Positions 45,960 through 56,789 of a DNA stretch of 64,000 bases are shown here, in pieces. Each line of letters begins with the position of its first letter. Position 1 is the stretch's first letter. A program made the position numbers and the translations under genes. The notes below the pieces were generated by a model. It was not told where the DNA came from and ran no database searches. It saw only the letters and a program-made list of their open reading frames with translations. Location of the stretch: assembly GCA_019916065.1 (NCBI GenBank), contig CM034238.1:29127246-29191245 (forward strand). Reading direction: 5' to 3'. The stretch comes from Vitellaria paradoxa (lineage: Eukaryota; Streptophyta; Magnoliopsida; Ericales; Sapotaceae).

Positions 45960-46815
45960 TTATTTTTATTTGTTTATGTTTGCTGCATTTTATCTTCTAT
46001 TGTCATTTTTCTAAAAGAAAACTGAAACTGCGTTTAGAAATGTAATTTTCTTTCTAATTATTAATTTTTATTTTCATAAAATATTTAATTATATTAGTTT
46101 TTAAGAAATTAATTAAATATATTTTATATTAATTTAATTTAATAAATCTAATTAAATTAATTAGTTAAATTATTTATTAAAAATCATTTAATTGAATAAA
46201 TATAAAATAATTTAATTATAATTTAATTATTTTTTGTCAAAAATAATTGAATAGAATATAATTATTATATTATTTAATTTAGTAAATATGAAATATGTTA
46301 ATTATAATTTGATTATATTATTTATTAAAAAATTGAATAAGACATATTTCATAATAATTTAAATAATTTAATTATGATAATTATTAAAAATAATTTAATA
46401 AAATATATTTTATATTGAATAAATTATTAAATTAAGATGATTATTAAATTAAATTAATTTTAAAATAATTAATTTAATTTATTTATTTAATATGAAATAT
46501 ATTTTATTTTTACTAAATAAAAAATTAAATTAAATTAAATTAGTTAATTTACTTATGATATTTATTTAAAATAATTTAATAAAATATATTTCCTATTAAA
46601 TTAAATTAGTTATTAAATTAAATTAAATTAAATTATTTTAAATATTTATTAAAATAATTTAATAATATATATTTAAGATTAATTAAATTAAATAAATTAA
46701 TTATTTCTTAAAAATAAATTAATAAAATATATTACATATTAATTTGGATAATAAATTTAATAAAATATTTGCATAAAATAATTTATTTTAATATAATTTA
46801 CTTAATAAATAATTT
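45960..46815. repeat. Extreme AT-rich low-complexity tract
   Basis: About 850 bp made almost wholly of aattta/ttaaat permutations (for example taaattaaattaaatta). It is part of the inserted element, with no gene. Confidence 0.9.
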
Positions 46816-46956
46816 ATTTTCGTGGGGACGTTTCCTACTTAGCGACGCGCTGTATGGTCTGAGTACAGTGTTAAATAAGCAATGACCGCTGCATCGGCGC
46901 CGGGGTGCAGTGTTAAATAGGTAAGGGTCATCACACTTTCTTGAACGAGCGAGAGG

Positions 46957-49458
46957 GTGAGGAAGCTAGTCCAAAATAGGAGGCTGAGATTAGGTACTTG
47001 GAACATTAGGAGTTTAACTGGAAAACTTATGAAAGTGGTGGATGTAATAGAAATGAGAAGAATCGCAATTGCTTGCTTGCAAGAGACAAAGTGGGTGGGA
47101 CAGAAAGCTAAAGGATTGAGAGGACTGGGTATAAATTATGGTATACGGGCCTTAATAGATCGAGAAATGGGGTTGGCATAGTAGTAAGCAAAAACTTATA
47201 GGAAGATATAGTTAATGTAAAACGCTGTGGAGATAGGATTATTGTAATTAAGTTAGTGTTAGGAGAAACGATAGTAAACGTAATTAGTGCTTATGCCCCC
47301 GTAGGTGGGCTTAGGAGATGTACATAAAGAGAAGTTTTGGGAAGACTTGGAAGGAATGCTATTAGAGATACCTCAAGGAGAGATGATCTTCATAGGAGGA
47401 GATTTGAACGGTCATATAGGACGTAACGTAGATGGATACATAAGAGTACATGGGGGATATGGTTACGGTAATAGAAATGAAAAAGGGAAGGATATTTTGG
47501 AGTTTGCAGTGGCTTATGATCTTACGTTGACAAACACATTTTTTAGGAAGAGAGAGGAACATTTTATGACTTATAAGAGTTGCTCCTCAAGGACACAGAT
47601 TGACTTCTTCTTAACTAGGAAAAGAGACCGCATAGCTTATAAAGATTGTAAAGTTATACCGAGGGAGAGCTTGACTGCCCAACATAGGTTGTTGGTCATA
47701 GATGTGCAGCTTCAAAGGTGGACTAGAAAAAAGAAGTCGTATAGATGCTCAAAGACTAAAGGGTGGAACTTGAAAGGTGATAAGCAACCAATATTCAAGG
47801 AAAGAGTACTAGAGGAAGACGTTTGGACGGTAAATGAGAGTGCAAATATTATGTGGGATAAGGTAGTAAAGTGTATTAGGAGGGTAGGGAAAGAAGTCTT
47901 AGGAGAATCTAGAGGGAGTGCTCTGGCACAAAAAGAGGCATGGTAGTGGAACGAAGCTGTCCAAGACAAGATAAGAGTTAAAAGAGAGTGTTTTAAATCT
48001 TAGCAAAATGACCGAAATGAAGCAAACTTGGAGAGGTATAGAGAAGCTAGAAGAGAAACCAAAAAGGCAGTTAGTGAGGTTAAGGTAAAGACATTTGAGG
48101 ATTTATATAGGTGACTTGACACTAAGGAGGGCGAAAGAGAGATATTTAAGTTTGCTAAATCTAGAGATAGACGGACCAAGAATTTAAACCAAGTTAAATG
48201 CATTAAGGATGAGGATGAAAAGGTATTAGTAAAGGAAGAGGAGATAAAGGAGCGTTGGAAGAGCTACTTTTGCAAGTTATTTAACGAAAGCAGTAGTAGT
48301 GACATACAATTGGGGCAGTTTACCACTTTTAGGGAAGAATTAAATCTTATGCTCTATAGGAGAATCAGTAGGAAAGAAGTAAAAGAAGTATTAAAAAGGA
48401 TGAAGAATAGGAAAGCGGTTGGGCTAGATGGTATCCTTATTGAGGTTTGGAGGTGCTTAGGAGAGGATGGCATAAGTTGGTTGACAAAACTTTTTAATGT
48501 AGTGCTAAAGAGCAAGAAAATGCCTAATGCATGGAGGAAAAGTCCTTATACCCATATACAAGAACAAATGAGATATTTAGAACTATGCGAACTACCGCGG
48601 GATTAAATTGATGAGCCATACGATGAAATTATAGGAGAGAGTTATTGAGAGAAGACTAAGAAGGACAATAAACGTTTCAGAGAATCAATTTGGTTTCATG
48701 CCTGGAAGATCAACTATGGAGGCTATCTTTCTCTTGAGGAGGTTAATGAAATAGTATAGAGAAGGTCAAAAAGATTTACATATGGTGTTCATTGATTTAG
48801 AGAAGGTATATGACCGGGTTTATAGGGAGATTCTATGGAGAGTATTGGAAAAGAAAGAAGTGTGTGTCGCATATATTAAGGTGATAAAGGACATGTATGA
48901 TAGAGCCATGACATCTATATGGACTATTGGTGGAGAGGCTAACGAGTTCCCTATCACGATTGGTTTACATCAAGGCTCAGCGTTAAGCCGTACTTGTTTA
49001 CTTTAGTTATGAATGAGATTACAACACATATTCAGGATGAGGTGCCATGGTGTATGCTATTTGCAGATGATATTGTTTTAGTAGATGAGATGAGAGAATG
49101 AGTGAATGCTAAGCTAGAATTGTGGCGGGAAACGTTAAAGACAAAAGGGTTTAGGCTAAGCCGATGTAAGACGGAATATATGGAATGTAATTTTAGCCAA
49201 GGTAGGATAACGGGTAGTACAAAAGTAAGTTTAGGCACACAAAAGATTGTAGAGAAAGATAAATTTAGGTACCTTGGATCTATGGTGCAACAAGATGGAG
49301 GGATTGATACTGATGTAAGTCACAAGATTCAAGCCGAGTGGACCAAATGGAGAAGTGCTTTGGGGGTCTTGTGCGATCGAAAAGTCCCCCTCAAGGTGAA
49401 AAGAAAGTATTATAAGATGGCAGTTAGACCAGCACTGCTATACGAATCAGAGTGTTAG
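46957..49458 (+). pseudogene. RTE endonuclease and reverse transcriptase
   Basis: Endonuclease: RLRLGTWNIRSLTGKLMKVV and CLQETKWVGQK (46957-47181), then after a frameshift IFIGGDLNGHIGRNVDGYI, QIDFFLTRKRD and QHRLLVIDV (47305-47946). RT: RKAVGLDGILIEVWRCLGE (48310-48606), GFMPGRSTMEAIFLL (about 48690), VFIDLEKVYDRV (48782), TIGLHQGSALS and LFADDIVLVDE (about 49053-49090), the catalytic Asp pair. At least six stops or shifts break the frame. Confidence 0.88.
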
Positions 49459-49463
49459 GCAAT

Positions 49464-50297
49464 AAAACATAATCATGGTCAGAAGATGGCAGTTGCGGAG
49501 ATGAGGATGCTAAGGTGGATGTGCGAGATTACGAGGAAAGATAGGATTAGGAACGAGGAGATTAGGAGTAAAGTAGGAATAGCACCGATTGAAGATAAAA
49601 TGAGAGAAAATCGATTAAGATAGTTTGGCCATGTTAGAAAGCGTCCAGCGAAGGCGCCTGTTAGAAGGTGTGAAAGTATGAAGATTGCTAGGAGTAGGAG
49701 AGGTAGAGGAAGACACAAGAGAAGTTGGAAAGAAACTATTGAACATGACTTAGCCTACCTAAATCTATCGAAAGACATGGCCCTAAACAGATCTAATTGG
49801 CGTCGACAAATCCATATAGTCGACCCCATCTAGTGGAAAAAGGCTTGGTTTGGTTTGGTATTAGTTATAGAATCAGCATAATCATGGTCAGAATATGGCA
49901 TAATCATAGTTAGAAGATGGCAGTTGCGGAGATGAGGATGCTAAGATGGATGTGCGGGATTACAAGAAAAGATAGGATTAGGAACGAGGAGATTAGGGGT
50001 AAAGTAGGAATAGCACTGATTGAAGATAAAATGAGAGAAAACTGATTAAGATGGTATAGTCATGTTAGAAGGCGTCCAGTGGAGGCACCTGTTAGAAAAT
50101 GTGAAAGTATAGAGATTGCTAGGAGTAGGAGAGGTAGAGGAAGACCCAAGAGAAGTTGGAAAGAAACTATTGAACATGACTTGGTCTACCTAGATCTATC
50201 GGAGGACATGATCCTAAACAGATCTAATTGGCGTCGACAAATCCATATAGCCGACCCCACCTAGTGGCAAAATGTTTGGTTTGGTTTGGTTTGGTTA
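49464..50297. repeat. Tandem duplication of RTE 3' end
   Basis: Two ~390-bp copies beginning near agaagatggcagttgcgg (49481 and 49912) and each ending with the (tttgg)n tail. They differ at many single sites, so either a second truncated insertion of a sister copy or an old duplication. Confidence 0.85.
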
Positions 50298-50459
50298 TGA
50301 TGTAATAAAAATAGGCAAAGTGTTGAAATTGACAAAATATTTGTAACTAAAAAAACAGAATAAAAACATTTTTTTTTCTGTTTAACTTTTTCTAAGTTCT
50401 CATTTTTTTAGAAATAAAAAAATATAAATAGATTTAACAAACATATTTCTGTTATCAGT

Positions 50460-50945
50460 TTACAAAATTTTGAAAACATAAACAGAAAAATAGAAAAAAA
50501 CAATGTTACCAAATGGGGCCTTAATATGCTCATCTAAGCTTTTTTTACTGTATACCAAGATATTATCAAAATTAACTACAACAAATCTACCTATGAATGC
50601 ACGTAATACATGATTCATCAATCTCATAAATGTGCTCGGTGTATTAGTGAGAGCAAGCGGCATAACCAACTACTCATATACCCTATATTTAGTCTTAAAG
50701 ACAATTTTCCATTCATCTCTATCTTTCATCCTCATCTGATGATATCCGCTTCTCAAATTAATTTTTGTAAAGATACATAATCCATATAACTCATCTAGCC
50801 TAGGAATTGGATGTCTATACTTTACCGTAATGTTGTTGACAGCTCTGCAATCAACACACATCCTCCAAAACCCATCCTTCTTAGGCACAAGTAACATTGG
50901 AACCGCACGTGGACTCAAGCTCTCCCTCACGTGCCCCTTAGCCAA
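50460..50945 (-). pseudogene. gypsy reverse transcriptase, N-terminal part
   Basis: 50945-50670 has VRESLSPRAVPMLLVPKKDG, RMCVDCRAVNNITVKYRHPI and INLRSGYHQMRM. After a stop, 50669-50460 gives [20 protein letters not shown] then [16 protein letters not shown]. The active-site YxDD is NFDN here: the first position and the second catalytic Asp are changed. The last residues after DEHI come from the inserted element. Confidence 0.87.
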
Positions 50946-51084
50946 TAGCTCATCAACTTGCCTTCGAAGTTTTTTTATCTCATCCGAATTACTCTTGTAG
51001 GCTAGTCAGCTATGAATTATAGCTCCAAGCTGAAATCAATTTGATGTTCCATCCCTGTAATGCGGTAACCTAATAGCAACATCA

Positions 51085-51900
51085 TTAGACAAATACATCC
51101 TCATATTCTTGCAATAAAAAAACTACACTAGGCAAAAATTTTTCAAGATTATTAGTATTAAAACATACGTTTTTGTACAAAAGTAAAAACATAGACTGGT
51201 TATTATAACAATCACTCTTGATATCACTCTTATTGGCATAAAAACTCACGTGCTCACTCACTTGCTTCTCTATTTTTCTTTCATTCGTTCTTTTTTTTTT
51301 CCGCAATCTTAGCCTTTCTTGCTTTTTTATTCTTACTCTTTTTCTTTTTTGCACTCGTAACCTCGTATTTTTATTCTCACTTTTTTTTAACACTCTCAAC
51401 CCCATCCACTCTCTTCAGCTTATTCTTTCTTTTTAACTTCAATTAGTCTTTATATATTTTCTTTGGGGTCAATGGTGCAAGGGTAATGGATTTGTTATCT
51501 TTTACAAATAAGTACCTTTTCTTGAACCCATCATGAATGACTTTCCTATCAAACTACCAAGGTCTTCCTTATAGTTTGTGATCCGCATGCATGGGAGCAA
51601 CATCACAAAGCATTTCATCACTATACTTCCCAATTGAAAAAAAAAAAAAAAAAAACTACCATTTGCTTATTTACCCTTATTTCCCTACACTCATTCAATC
51701 ATTGCAACTTACATGACATGGGGTATTTTAAAGTAGGCAAGTTTAATTTTTCAACTACAGTCATGCTAGCTACATTGGTGCAACTACCCTCATCGATAAT
51801 CATATTACATACTTTGTTATTAATATGGCATCTAGCATGAAAGATGTTTTCCCTTTACTGTTCCAACTCATCCTCTTTGATTTAAGCACTCAATGCACTT
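51085..51900 (-). other. gypsy protease-RT linker region
   Basis: A highly charged Lys/Arg-rich frame (51405-51085) ends in LPSVVFLLQEYEDVFV, the usual lead-in to gypsy RT. An A run at 51629-51655 and heavy decay hide the protease. Confidence 0.5.
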
Positions 51901-51934
51901 CTAGCCACAAGGGTTTCACCCTTAACTGGATACT

Positions 51935-53126
51935 CTACCCATCATCACTAGTATCCTTGAGTGGTAGCATTTGATCATCTTTACTATCACTTTTAGTTTC
52001 CACTTTCCCATTATAGATTGTAGCTTTTTTGTTTGTACACCAAAAAGTTATATGTCCCATTGCCAAACAACGAAAAACATTAGATATAATGAAGACGAGT
52101 TGGTTGAAAGTTAGATGTACCTCTATTTTTGGTGAAAACATCTTCTTTGCCCTTAGGTGGTTTAGTCTTGACCTTAGAAATGGCCCTATCATCATTCCTC
52201 CAATTCGGTTTCCATGAAGAAAACGAACCAGAATTTTGGCTTAGCCTTGAACTACCATTTCTCTTAAGTTACCACTCCACCTTTATAGCTATATGCACTA
52301 TATCTTCTAATTCTACATGGCGTTGTAACTCCACAACATTTGCTATTTCACATTTCAAACTATACAAAAATCTCGCTATAATAGCCTCCTTATTTTCCTC
52401 TACGTTTGCCCGAATTATAGTTACTTCCATCTCCTTATGGTAATCTTACACGCTCTTAGAACACTGAGTAAGGCTCTACAACTTCTGAAATAGGTATAGT
52501 AATGGGTAGGGACAAATCTTCTCCCCAAGACAGCCTTTATTTCATCCAAAGTCTCAATAGGCCTCTCATAATTTCTCCGTCTATTTACCATAAGCAGATC
52601 CCTCCATGTGATTACATGGTCAGTAAATTCTATCACAGCTAACTTCACCATTTTTTCTTTAAAGTAATTGTGCAATAAAAAATTATCTTTGCTTTCTTCT
52701 CCCATTCTAGATAAGCTTCTAGGCCATTTATCCTTTGGAAAGAAGGAATCTTTATTTTAATACTTCCAAGGTTCCTATTTACAACATCACGGTCTATATT
52801 ATTCCTTCGAAATCCCTTATCACCCTATCATCCCTTTTCCCAAAATTGCCTATATCAACCATTGATGCTTGATTATCTTCTTTCTTGTGTTCATCATCAA
52901 AGTCATCTATGTGTATGGGAGCACGCATCTTTTGCCTTCTAGCATTAGGAAAATTTTGGGGATGTTCCCTTTCTAAGTTAGCAATAGCAGCATTTTGCCG
53001 ATCCATTCGATCCCTTATCTCACCAAACACCCCATTCATATGCTCAAACTGTTGGTGCATTGCTTGGAACATAAAGAATGAAATCTCCTTTTCCACCTTA
53101 GGTGATGATTCATCTTTCGAAGACAT
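51935..53126 (-). pseudogene. gypsy gag
   Basis: 53126-52794 starts MSSKDESSPKVEKEISFFMF and includes MNGVFGEIRDRMDRQNAAIA. 52705-52421 holds the gag core (VKLAVIEFTDHVITWRDLLM ... IETLDEIKAVLGRRFVPTHY). 52195-51935 has a degenerate zinc knuckle FRCLAMGHITFWCTNKK with its first Cys lost. Frames are broken between blocks. Confidence 0.82.
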
Positions 53127-53851
53127 ATTTTATAGCTACAAAAAAAAAAAAAAAAGCTGGTAATAAACCTCACACACTCCCTTATGTGTTTGCACTTGAG
53201 CACTTGAAGATATATCACTCCACTCATGTTTCAATCTTTTTAGCTTTTTTTTCTCAAAGTTGGTCTCACGCACTCTTATTTTTTTTTTTCACTTTTGCCT
53301 TTTTAGTTCTTTATTGAACTAAATTATCCCTATCAAGAAATCAAATTATAGTGTTCAAACCACCCAGGAACTCAAGAAACAGGAAGGAAAAATAGAAAAC
53401 AAATAAGGAGCTTAGGACTAAAGGCTAAAAGTTGAATATAAGCTTGGTTTAAATTAAATTGAATATGAAAAGATGAAATTTAGCACTAAGAACTACTTCG
53501 AATAGCAAATTGAATATCCAAGATCAATAAAGAATGACTTTTTTGAAGAATAATAAAGCAAAACAATTTTAGAATCCCAACCGAATTTTTATTTTTTTTT
53601 GGTTCTCTATTTTTTCTTTTTTCTTTTTTTTTTTTTTGTTTATATGCTAAACACAAAGAAAATTGAGAGATCAAGAAACCCTAGTTCGCCTTTTTTTTTA
53701 TCCGATTTGGTGCGAAAAACTGATGCGAAACGGATATGACAAATAAAGTTTATGAAAACAAAAAGAAACAAAATCAAAACAAACAAAAATGAAAAGAACA
53801 TGAAATTAAAGATAGCAAATATGATTTTAAAGTTAAAGCTTTGATACCAAC

Positions 53852-54618
53852 TCATGCGAACCCTAAAGGATGAACCCTAGATCCTACAATCAAATTTGGA
53901 GTACTTACCCTAAGAAAGCTAAAATTAGATCAAGAAACTTGACCCAATGATTGTTGGAATCAAGACTTGAAAGTATAAGGTTTAAACGCCACAAAGACGA
54001 AATCTTTGATGAGTTCTAAAAGTTCAATGAAGAACTAAAGAGAAAGTTCTCTCTATCTCATAGAATGTAAAAAACCAATTTGCCTACAAAAGATGTCTTT
54101 TATGCTATATAAAGCTTGCATACAGAAACCTTTATTTAATCAAACCTTAATTTAACCTAATTTAATCAAACACTAATTTAACTCTAATTTAATCAAAGTC
54201 CAAAACTAGGCATAGGCTTAAGTTAATTAATGTACAGCCCATGTCAAATGAAATATAAATACAAATAATTTCAATAAAACCTATCCAACATATTTAATGA
54301 AGCCCAATCTGCTTGAAGCCCAACCCTGCATAAGCGTTGTATATCCACTCTCATGTCACATACTAAATGACTCTATCTCTTGCTTGGATCAGATAGATTA
54401 AGGCTTGATCCTTCTTTAAGCCCAACTTTATGCTTAACACCATCTTTGAAGAATTCCTTAAAGTTTGCTTAACTCAAATGTCATGAATTAACCCATTTAA
54501 TTCCTCTTTGATCCTTTTAACCCTAACCCTTATAATTGGTCCAATCGTAACATAAAAGGGGAAAAATATTCCCATGGCAACTAAGATCCTTCAATGTTGC
54601 TTGTTGATTCTCAACATA
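53852..54618 (-). repeat. 5' LTR of gypsy element
   Basis: See left LTR. It contains an extra stretch near 54545-54595 (gggaaaaatattcccatgg) missing from the left copy. Right edge set by tatgt. Confidence 0.83.
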
Positions 54619-54864
54619 TATGTATTATGTTATCTAATTGATATATAAAACTAGAATACTATGAAATTGGCAGTCTCGGTAGTCATCCTTGACCAAAGTA
54701 TGATACTGCAAATGGCATGTGATGTGAGTATGTGAGAGAGTGCATGCATGATCAAAATGTCGTGGATGGCATCCTGATGACCTCATATGTAACAAACCCC
54801 ATCATCAGCCTTAATGGCTTGCCTAGATATGTAGGTGAATGTGGATATGTAAAGGTATATGTGA

Positions 54865-55166
54865 TCAGAATGACATAGATGGCACTCGAATGGCCTCAAT
54901 TGTCATCATCGACTCTGTGGGCAATGTGGTTATGTAAGTGGGTGATAGTGACTCCGTGGGGGAATCAAGTACTAAGTGAAAATGTGTTTAATGGACTAAC
55001 TAGCACTATAAGTTATCAGAATGACATAGATGGCACTTGAATGGCCTCAATTATCATCATCGGCTCTGTGGGCTATGTGGTTATGTTAGTGGGTGATAGT
55101 GACTCCGTGGGTGAATCAAGTACTAAGTGAAAATGTGTTTAATGGACTAACTACCACTTAGGCACT
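54865..55166. repeat. 151-bp tandem duplication
   Basis: gaatgacatagatggcact starts copies about 151 bp apart; both run through ggtgatagtgactccgtggg and aatgtgtttaatggactaac. Around ten differences by eye. Confidence 0.85.
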
Positions 55167-56040
55167 TACATTGTCTGGTTATAAATTTAGTAGTTGGCAC
55201 TTACGCAGTTATACTATTGGGGACATCTAGGGAATGGCCATTAGGCACTACATTTTTTGAAATAGGCAGGCTAGTTATGGGGTTCTTACGTTCAAGAAGA
55301 CTAACTGGCGCTTAGGCACTTATGTTGTCTGAAGGTTGGAGTTGGCACTTAGACACATATATTACTTGGGAAATGTGAACTAACCATTAGGCACTTACAT
55401 TTGTGACACGTATGGATAAATAGACTTGCACTTGGGCACTTACATTGTATAGGGTTATAAGCTAGTGCTTAAGCAGTTACACTACTAGAGGGAAGTATAA
55501 GCTAGTGCTTAAGCACTTGCACTACTGGTGGGAAGTAGAGAATGGGCATTAGACACTTATAACTCTTGATTGGCACTTAGGTACTTATGTCAATGACAAG
55601 TCTAAATAAATGGACCAGCACTTAGGCACTTATGTCAGTGACAAGTCTAAATAAATGGACTAGTACTTAGGCACTTACGTCATCTTGGGTGACGGGCTGG
55701 TATTTAGGCACTTATGTTGCTGGGAAAGTTAACCATTAGGCACTTATGTATGTGAATATGTGGGCTAGTCATAGACACTTACGCCTGTGAAAATTGGTAC
55801 TTAGGCACTTACGTTTGTGATGACTGACACTTAGGCACTTGTGTCTGTGATGACTGGCAATTTAGCACTTACATTTGTGGGTGACTAGCTTAAGCACTTA
55901 TGTCTTTGAGGGCTAGCCATTAGGCGCTTACCTCTATGAAGAGCCTAGCTCTGTGTATGAATGTTAGCACCTCACCCTGTGAATAGTCTAATGATCAGTG
56001 CCTTACACTGTGTGTGTTTGATGAGTTAGCATCTTATACT
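55150..56040. repeat. Degenerate minisatellite with ttaggcacttac core
   Basis: About twenty variants of ttaggcactta(c/t)gt recur at irregular 30-60 bp spacing, often preceded by ctggc or ctagtg and followed by gtgac or gtgaa. Units vary in length, so it is a decayed minisatellite. Confidence 0.8.
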
Positions 56041-56179
56041 TAACTTTAGGGAAGCGTGGCTCTGACTAATATGAAGGAACCTAGCTCTTGTGAGATAGGT
56101 CTAGTTACTTATCAAAAAAAAAAAAAAAAAAGATTGGCCTGGTTTACGTAATGTGGGCCCAATTACCTGATGACATATT

Positions 56180-56360
56180 AATAATGCAGTTTATATGTTG
56201 AACCAAATGAAACCAAACCAAAAAAATTAGGTTGATTCGATTTAATTTCTAGTTCAATTTGGTTTGCGTTAGGTTAGGTCGGATTGGATTGGGTCCACTT
56301 TTAATTTAGCTCATTTTGGGTTGACTCAAGTCCATATCAAGGTAAGTTATTTATTACGCA
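56180..56360. repeat. GGTTTGG-rich segment
   Basis: aaccaaatgaaaccaaacc on the left and tttggtttgcgttaggttag on the right can pair. Same motif class as the MITE at 4073-4734. Confidence 0.4.
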
Positions 56361-56784
56361 ATTATCACTTACAAAAATACGTAAAACAACGTAAGATTGA
56401 AATTTGAATGAGAAAAAGAAGAGGTTTTATAAATGTATAAGACTATTGCCAAAAAAAATATAAGGGAAAAGTTAAAAGACATTAACAAAACAAGAAGTAA
56501 GACTACAAAAAAATCATCTAAGCATTATGAAAAATAAAATTTATGAATTGAAGATTGCAAGACCAGTCATTGAAATAATATTAACTAAATTATGTAAATA
56601 AGATAAAGCATCAAAGCCACCTACAATTGTTGAAATAATATTAACTAAATTATTTAATTAATTTTTTCTATTGCGAAAAGGCCAAAATAAAGAATTAATT
56701 TAAACAAATAAAAAAAAAAAAACAAAAAACAAGAGAAAAGCTCACATCATATGCACGGACGACAACCTTGAGCTCCTGAATGAT
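56361..56784. other. AT-rich spacer
   Basis: A short direct repeat ttgaaataatattaactaaat occurs at about 56569 and 56629. No gene seen. Confidence 0.4.
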
Positions 56785-56789
56785 AACCT

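Larger units (their letters stand above)
46820..50297 (+). mobile_element. RTE-type LINE with duplicated 3' end
   Basis: Starts with GC-richer 5' sequence (gcatcggcgccggggtgcag near 46890-46912). One main ORF follows, with endonuclease and RT. It ends with gacaaatccatatagtcgac..., ccc-ctagtgg and a (tttgg)n tail, the microsatellite-like 3' end typical of plant RTE elements. The last ~390 bp occurs twice (about 49464-49858 and 49895-50297, offset 431 bp). Stops and frameshifts throughout. Confidence 0.87.
45929..50520. mobile_element. Terminal-inverted-repeat DNA element inside gypsy RT
   Basis: Left end ggctatctggtaacac and reverse complement of the right end ggccccatttggtaacattg share TGGTAACA and continue as T-rich arms with gtttatgtttt/gtttatgttt. 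ttaa lies at 45925-45928 and 50521-50524, and excising the segment with one ttaa restores the gypsy frame DEHI-NHLCC exactly. Apart from the nested LINE, the element itself is about 1.1 kb and non-coding. Superfamily uncertain: PIF/Harbinger (3-bp TAA) or another TTAA-using type. Confidence 0.75.
43179..54623 (-). mobile_element. Decayed Ty3/gypsy element with nested insertions
   Basis: Diverged LTRs lie at about 43184-43893 and 53852-54618. A 5-bp repeat tatgt is at 43179-43183 and 54619-54623. Next to the right LTR the plus strand shows gctttgatacca (53837-53848), the complement of a TGGTATCAAAGC primer site. In coding order from the right: gag, zinc knuckle, protease region, RT, RNase H, integrase. 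The RT is split at 45925/50521 by a terminal-inverted-repeat element. LTR edges are within about 5 bp. Confidence 0.85.
54624..56100. other. Non-coding target region of gypsy insertion
   Basis: Continues the sequence left of 43178 after the gypsy duplication. No open frame of note. Repeats inside it are listed separately. It ends in ctagttacttatc plus an A run (56109-56130), a LINE-like tail. Confidence 0.45.

Noticed and set aside
46890..46912. GC-rich spot as a gene promoter
   Set aside because: It sits directly ahead of the RTE endonuclease frame and is better read as the element's 5' UTR.
55150..56040. CRISPR-like array of short repeats
   Set aside because: Repeats are degenerate, spacing is irregular, no cas genes exist and the DNA is from a plant. 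A minisatellite explains it.
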